This document shows, piece by piece, positions 52,976 to 59,247 of a stretch of 59,247 nucleotides of DNA. Both the position numbers and the translations under genes were made by a program. Source of the stretch: Paulinella micropora (taxonomy: Eukaryota; Cercozoa; Imbricatea; Euglyphida); assembly GCA_009731375.1 (NCBI GenBank), contig BJOX01000015.1, positions 1,316,855 through 1,376,101 on the forward strand, in the 5' to 3' direction. The notes under the pieces are model-generated. The model saw only the letters and a list, made by a program, of their open reading frames with translations, did no database searches and was not told the origin of the DNA. Positions within the stretch are counted from its first letter, which is position 1; the number at the start of each line of letters is the position of its first letter.

Positions 52976-53323
52976 TTAGAAAGGAAAGGAAAGAAAAGAA
53001 AAGACAGACGAGAGAGAGAGAGCGCGAGAGCGAGAGAGAGAGAGAGATGAGAGAGAGAGCGAACGAGAGAGAGAGAGAGAGAAAAGAAAAAGAAGAAAGA
53101 GAATTTTAGAAAGGAAAGGAAAGAAAAGAAAAGAAAGACAGACGGACAGAGGGACAGACAGACAGACAGACAGACAGGAAGACAGACAGACAGACAGGAA
53201 GACAGACAGACAGAAGTCAGACAGACAGGAAGCCAGGCAGCCAGACAGGTGGGCAGAGGTCAGAGAGACAGACAGACAGGCAGAAAAAAATACAGGCAGA
53301 CAGACAGACAGACAGACAGAAAC

Positions 53324-53354
<31 letters not shown>

Positions 53355-53388
53355 TAGACAGACAGACAGACTAGACTAGACTAGACTG

Positions 53389-53430
<42 letters not shown>

Positions 53431-53507
53431 GACAGACAGACAGAGACAGACAGACAGAGACAGACAGACAGACAGACAGACTAGACAGACAGACTAGACA
53501 GACAGAC

Positions 53508-53539
<32 letters not shown>

Positions 53540-53570
53540 GAGACACTCTCAACTCCCCCCTCTCTCTCTC
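52451..53570. repeat. (GA)n and (CAGA)n tracts
   Basis: (GT)n, long (GA)n with a GCGCGCGC stretch at about 52725-52738, a GAATTTTAGAAAGGAAAGGA segment at about 52972 and again at 53101, then (CAGA)n with CTAGA units to about 53540. Confidence 0.9.
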
Positions 53571-54775
53571 TTTCTCTCCTTTTTCTCTCTCTCTCTCTCT
53601 CTTTCACTTCTTCTAGATGGAAAAGAAAAGAGAGGGGGGGCCGCCGCACATAAACGACTACACCTTTACAATAACATATATACATAACATAACAACATAA
53701 TATTAATATCACCGCACAATATATCTAAACAGAAATATTAATTTTAATAACTATAATATAATATTAATACTGAGCAGCTGAATACTAATTTAATATCGAT
53801 ATCTTCCTTAATACGCTCAACTAGTACTGAATAACTAGGTTTCCACCTTAGATAAAGGTATAACTTACTAGCTATACTTTTCACGTGGACGTTCCCTGAG
53901 TCCAATTGTAAAATTGTTCTCTCAATAAAAATGAAGAAGAAGAAGAAGACAGACCAGACAGACAGACTAACATTACACAGTTTTTTTTTCACAGTGCAAA
54001 CGGCGGAATGCCAAAACATCGATAAAAATATGGTCAGTTTCGCCGAAATTGCCAATATCATGCTCCCTTAAGTCTAATTTCACGGCAATAAAATTGCATA
54101 CGTTTTTCCAAAAAAATTTTCCAGCCCCTGCGCAAATCTGTAGTGCCTGCCCCTGCGCAAATTTTTGAATAGTGGCTAATTTTTTGAATAAAACTCTAGA
54201 AACTACCTTTAAAGTTTTTAAGTTTTCGAACTGACGAGTCAACTACCACTTTTGGATAGATGGCGCGTCAACTACCACTTTTTTAAATTAAAACTGCTTT
54301 CAAATTTGACTAGCTTGACTAGTTTGAAGACTGCAAATTTTGCTTCAGAAATCAGTTTTATACTGACTTCAAAAGTCACTGATCCGTTCAACAGCTGGTT
54401 CCATGACCACCGATATCAAATCTAGAATGTGTGTGGATGAATACTACTATATGTATTACTATATGATACTTACATTTTTATATAAAATAAGCATATTTTT
54501 ATATAAATTAGTCTTACTATTAATTTCAATAAAAATATACATAATTTTATCCAAATTCAATATAACAATCATTAAGCCATAAATTTTCTCTCAAACTCTA
54601 AAAAAAAATTATCTATTTTTTTTTGCAAAATAAACACTAAGATACATTAAAATCTGTTTCTTTGTTTTTCTTGGTGTCCTGAACTTAGTTATCTTTTTTG
54701 AAAAAATAAAAATTCTTCCCTATTGCGAGTTTGATTAATTTCTATTTAAATAAATAAAAATTATATTATATATAA
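53571..54775. other. AT-rich non-repetitive island
   Basis: About 1.2 kb, much more AT-rich than the rest. It has two direct repeats: CCCCTGCGCAAAT (about 54124 and 54150) and GTCAACTACCACTTTT (about 54238 and 54267). Two minus-strand frames of about 90-105 codons (53744-54061, 53973-54242) overlap each other and are not supported. Confidence 0.5.
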
Positions 54776-55006
54776 ATGGGTAGAAAACCTACATATACTG
54801 CGGAGGAGGCAAGAGCGAAACATGCTGAACGCATGAGAAAATATCAGAGACTAAATAAAGAGAAAGCACTTATGAGAGCAAAAGAATATTATCAAAAAAA
54901 ACAAAGCAGACATACTGAAAAAATCAAAGAGAAAAGAGAAAAAATCAAGGCAGACCTTATTAGGCTCCAGAGTATTGTTCTGGCGGTTGTGCCTGTAGCG
55001 CTTTAG
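54776..55006 (+). CDS. Small basic protein, unknown function
   Basis: 76 residues from ATG at 54776, preceded by an AT-rich tract ending TATATATAA, a TATA-like element unusually close to the start. Residues 1-65 are dominated by Lys, Arg and Glu with the spacing of a long charged helix; the last ten residues are hydrophobic. Similar short basic helical ORFs are known from large DNA viruses and Polinton-like elements, but I cannot assign a family. About 15 bases past the TAG, TATAGTGCAGCTATA can form a hairpin. The island it sits in has a base composition unlike its flanks, which could mean foreign origin. Confidence 0.4.
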   Translation: MGRKPTYTAEEARAKHAERMRKYQRLNKEKALMRAKEYYQKKQSRHTEKIKEKREKIKADLIRLQSIVLAVVPVAL

Positions 55007-55467
<461 letters not shown>

Positions 55468-55468
<1 letters not shown>

Positions 55469-55880
55469 GTGTGCTGGGCCCGTGGTGGGGTGCCTTATGT
55501 GTGCCTAGTCATACGCCTATAAGTCACATGCCGAAACAGCGACGGGAAGCACAATCCTGTTCCCTCAGGGTGCCCTTTCTCGCTTCTTGATCCCGGAATA
55601 AAACCCACAGTGCTCTGTCGGTTTATACTAGACTGTCGAACAGTCTCGAAACTCCATCTGCTTACTGAGCCCTCTGTAATGGAGGTGGGAGCTCGTTCTG
55701 CAAGGGGCGCTTATGGAACGAGCCCTGGCCCCGCCTGGTACTAGGGAGCTTTGGTATCGCCTGTATCAGTCCCTTCCGTGCAAACATCACGGCTTATGTG
55801 CATCGGGTTAATACTTTACCCACAGACTTCCTTGGTTGACGAAATCAGAAGCCCTTTTTTCTGACATTAGTCGATATCTA
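55468..55880 (+). mobile_element. ATCT-tailed family Q, copy 2 (longer)
   Basis: About 413 bases between two (ATCT)n tracts of the same strand. The last ~185 bases match 10751-10939. The upstream ~225 bases are new; a 38-codon frame opens at its start and stops near 55590, and AATAAA occurs at about 55598. The layout is that of a 5'-truncated LINE 3' end. Confidence 0.7.
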
Positions 55881-56050
<170 letters not shown>

Positions 56051-56403
56051 CATTGGACAATTAATTAGACCCTTCCTCCTCAGCTATGTCCATATTGCTA
56101 TTTTTATACGTTGGCCTCATTCGTTCAACTACAGTTAGTTTGTAATATTATTAGTTATTAATACAGTTATTCCGTTTCTGGTAGTAGTACTGGTGGCACT
56201 AGCTTTTTACCATTACCATTATTGCCCATAGGCAGTTTCGTGAGTTATTTTCTGGAGGTACATCTTTTGTGTGACGTCAGTTGGACTGGCGGGAATTGTT
56301 CAGTATTGTTAAATTCTTTTACGTGGGAAGCAGTTGGCCGGTAGGAGGGGGACGCCCCGAGTTCCGGTCACCGTTTGCAGAAGTCGCGAGGGTTTTCTCC
56401 CAA
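56051..56403 (+). mobile_element. Copia-like LTR fragment, second copy
   Basis: About 353 bases, inverted match to 46743-47091 with few indels. It is followed by (CATA)n and (AT)n. No gag or pol is attached, so it is a solo or fragmentary LTR. Confidence 0.6.
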
Positions 56404-56433
56404 AGATATATGCATACATACATACATACATAC

Positions 56434-56485
<52 letters not shown>

Positions 56486-57248
56486 AGCCTCACTTGAACG
56501 CTGATAGTAAGGGTCTAATTACAAACTTATTAATACAATGACTATTAATATTTTATTTTTTGTCGAACTGAGCCAATGACATCAATACTTGCTTCTACTG
56601 TTTCCAACTGTGGACTGTGAAATTTCGACTCGGAAAAGGGAAAAATACTAGGGTTGATACAGCTACTGACAGACAGTCCCTTTCGAGTTCAAACTTGAGA
56701 AGCAGGAAAGATCTCAACGGAGAGGCAGGCAACACGTTGGCGCCGAGGTAACTTCTATTTCGAACGACAATATTGCCCAAACCGTCCAGCTTTGATATAA
56801 ATTCTCTCTGTCCAAGAAGCCATGACAGGTCTGAAGCCATCAGTGGAAACCTCGGGGCTAGAGCTTTCAAGCCTACAGTAGCTGGCTGGGAACTGTCGTA
56901 TCTCTGCCATCGACTACATTCAAAGGTTGATGCTTTGCCGTGTGAATATATATCTATACCTACATAATAGGTGGATCCGATCCAGTCGAAGCGCTCAGAA
57001 AGCGAGTACTAGTATTCAGAGCTTGCAAGCGTAGATCGTATAGAAAGCTACTCTTTTTCTTTGCATTGTCTGTCGTAAGTAAGTCCAAAGGCAGTAACAA
57101 AGAAAGATGGAACCATATCCGCAACCAGACGGGCATTCACAATCCTTAACTAGGTTATGGTCGTTCTGCAATACCCGAAATTTAGAGCTTCGGGTGGCCC
57201 CTGTAGTAAAAGGTGTGACACTCGCGCACCAGACACCCGAAATTTCAG
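56404..57248. other. (CATA)n/(AT)n then non-repetitive island
   Basis: Microsatellite to about 56482. 56483-57248 is unique with only short frames (91 codons minus, 64 codons plus), none recognised. Confidence 0.5.
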
Positions 57249-57463
57249 GAGAAGTTCCTTGTCCTTAAGTACAACGAACAATGACTTCAAGCGCTTCGAT
57301 CTCAGCCAATATTTGCATCCAGAACCTGTGTTATGGCTCATGAGAAAGCTCTTGACAAGAGCTTTCAAACGAGCCACTACACAAGCCACAAAAATCAGAA
57401 CCGGCTGAGAAAGCAGTGCTTGAAAGTGATTGCTGATTGTGTTTAAGGACAAGGAACTTGACA
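57249..57463. mobile_element. MITE, copy 2 (inverted)
   Basis: 215 bases matching 27898-28110 in opposite orientation, with terminal inverted repeats GAGAAGTTCCTTGTCCTTAA and, at the far end, the complement of TCAAGTTCCTTGTCCTTAA. One end has drifted more than the other. Confidence 0.75.
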
Positions 57464-57641
57464 GGTGGTGTAGAATGAACCAAAAATGCCTTAAGGCTCG
57501 GGGATATCTACCATGTACTTCCAGTGGTAGCCCGCACACTCGGTGCCTGCAACGGACAGGAGATATTGGTAGATAGATGGCTGGATAAATGGATGGATGG
57601 ATGGACGGAGATGGATGGATGGATGGATGGAGAGATAGATG

Positions 57642-57678
<37 letters not shown>

Positions 57679-57855
57679 TAGATAAATAGTAGATAGATAA
57701 ACAGATAGATAGTAGATAGATAGATAGATAGATAGACAGATAGATAGATAGATAGATAGATAGATAAGATTAGATTAGATTAGATAGATAGATAGATAGA
57801 TAGATAGAAGATAATAGATAGATAGAAGATAATAGATAGATAGATAGATAGATAG

Positions 57856-57886
<31 letters not shown>

Positions 57887-57892
57887 AGATAT

Positions 57893-57945
<53 letters not shown>

Positions 57946-57962
57946 GATAGATAGATAGATAG

Positions 57963-58005
<43 letters not shown>

Positions 58006-58160
58006 ATAGGCAAACAGACCTTCCCACACGGCGGAGCGGATGTCTGGTGTACACACTCCTGCATGCTTCATACACATACATACATACATACATACATACA
58101 TACATACATACATACATACACACACACATACATACATACATACATACATACATACATACA
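57464..58160. repeat. (GATG)n, (GATA)n, (CATA)n
   Basis: After about 100 unique bases: ATGG/GATA tetramers to about 58012, a 60-base unique piece, then (CATA)n. Confidence 0.9.
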
Positions 58161-58253
58161 TTAGCTGCTGCGATTAAGTGCTCGAAGACTTCCCCCGTCT
58201 CGACACTGGCACAATAGCAACAACAATAAAAGCAGCAGCAGCAGCAAATAATA

Positions 58254-58310
<57 letters not shown>

Positions 58311-58390
58311 TAATAATAATAATATTAAAAATAATATTAAAAATAATAATAATAGTAATAATAATAAGAATAATAATTATAATAATAATT

Positions 58391-58471
<81 letters not shown>

Positions 58472-58496
58472 TCGACAAAGTGCATTATCCCTCTAC

Positions 58497-58537
<41 letters not shown>
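58161..58537. repeat. (ATA)n and poly-C
   Basis: About 80 unique or CAG-containing bases, (ATA)n to about 58469, then about 39 C running into the gap. Confidence 0.9.
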
Positions 58538-58845
58538 NNNNNNNNNNNNNNNNNNNNNNNNNNNNNNNNNNNNNNNNNNNNNNNNNNNNNNNNNNNNNNN
58601 NNNNNNNNNNNNNNNNNNNNNNNNNNNNNNNNNNNNNNNNNNNNNNNNNNNNNNNNNNNNNNNNNNNNNNNNNNNNNNNNNNNNNNNNNNNNNNNNNNNN
58701 NNNNNNNNNNNNNNNNNNNNNNNNNNNNNNNNNNNNNNNNNNNNNNNNNNNNNNNNNNNNNNNNNNNNNNNNNNNNNNNNNNNNNNNNNNNNNNNNNNNN
58801 NNNNNNNNNNNNNNNNNNNNNNNNNNNNNNNNNNNNNNAGAGAGA

Positions 58846-58909
<64 letters not shown>

Positions 58910-59042
58910 TAGAGAGAGAGAGAGAGAGAAAGGGAGAGATAGAGAGATAGATAGAGAGATAGATAGATAGATAGATATATAGATAGATAGATATATACAT
59001 ATATATATATGCATATATATATTTATATTTATATTTATATAC

Positions 59043-59110
<68 letters not shown>

Positions 59111-59158
59111 CTCTATCTCTCCCTTTCTCTCTCTCTCTCTCTCTCTCTCGCTCCCTCT

Positions 59159-59245
<87 letters not shown>

Positions 59246-59247
59246 AC
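58538..59247. repeat. 301-base gap, then (GA)n, (GATA)n, (ATCT)n, (CT)n, (CA)n
   Basis: N at 58538-58838. The rest is simple repeats. From about 58839 the order GA-GATA-AT-ATCT-CT-CA is roughly palindromic in motif (GA/GATA on the left mirrored by ATCT/CT on the right), centred near 59010. Confidence 0.9.

Noticed and set aside
53744-54242. Two overlapping minus-strand ORFs in the AT-rich island
   Set aside because: They overlap in different frames, contain the direct repeats of the island, and show no domain.

Overview
This is eukaryotic nuclear DNA from a large, very repeat-rich genome. The evidence is long microsatellites of many motifs, LTR and non-LTR retrotransposon remains, a tRNA-derived SINE, splice-site-like junctions and no operons. 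I cannot name the species; a marine invertebrate or an alga would both fit, and nothing in the sequence decides it. Eleven runs of N are assembly gaps. Most long open frames are translations of 3- and 4-base repeats and are not genes.

Layout. From 1 to 27.5 kb the window is almost entirely simple repeats: (ATT)n, (TAG)n, (ATCT)n/(GATA)n, (AATC)n, (CAGA)n, (ACTT)n, (CT)n, a 9-base CTATCTGAT unit, and (ATAC)n. Short retroposons are embedded in them: a tRNA-derived SINE, two other ATT-tailed families, the 3' end of an R2-type LINE, and a second ATCT-tailed family. Many blocks are arrays in which a constant 20-50 base core alternates with microsatellite of variable length. From 27.5 to 30.4 kb there is a possible exon, a 213-base MITE and old LTR fragments. 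From 30381 to 40997 lies one nearly intact Ty3/gypsy-type LTR retrotransposon with 477-base LTRs differing at 6 sites. From 41 to 48.5 kb there are less repetitive islands, a larger piece of the same LINE (CCHC finger plus PD-(D/E)XK nuclease, minus strand), a copia-like Gag remnant with a likely LTR (minus strand), and candidate host exons. From 48.5 to 53.6 kb microsatellites return with inverted copies of the SINE families seen at the left end. From 53.6 to 59.2 kb there is an AT-rich island with a small basic ORF, second copies of the ATCT-tailed family, of the likely copia LTR and of the MITE, then terminal simple repeats.

How the parts relate. The Ty3 element carries its own Gag and Pol, with one UGA separating two in-frame parts. 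The SINE has Pol III A and B boxes and must borrow a LINE machinery; it shares its last ~25 bases and its ATT tail with another family here. The R2-type LINE sits in (TATC)n on both sides at both copies, while the SINE families sit in (ATT)n, which suggests microsatellite-directed insertion or tail-driven seeding of the repeats.
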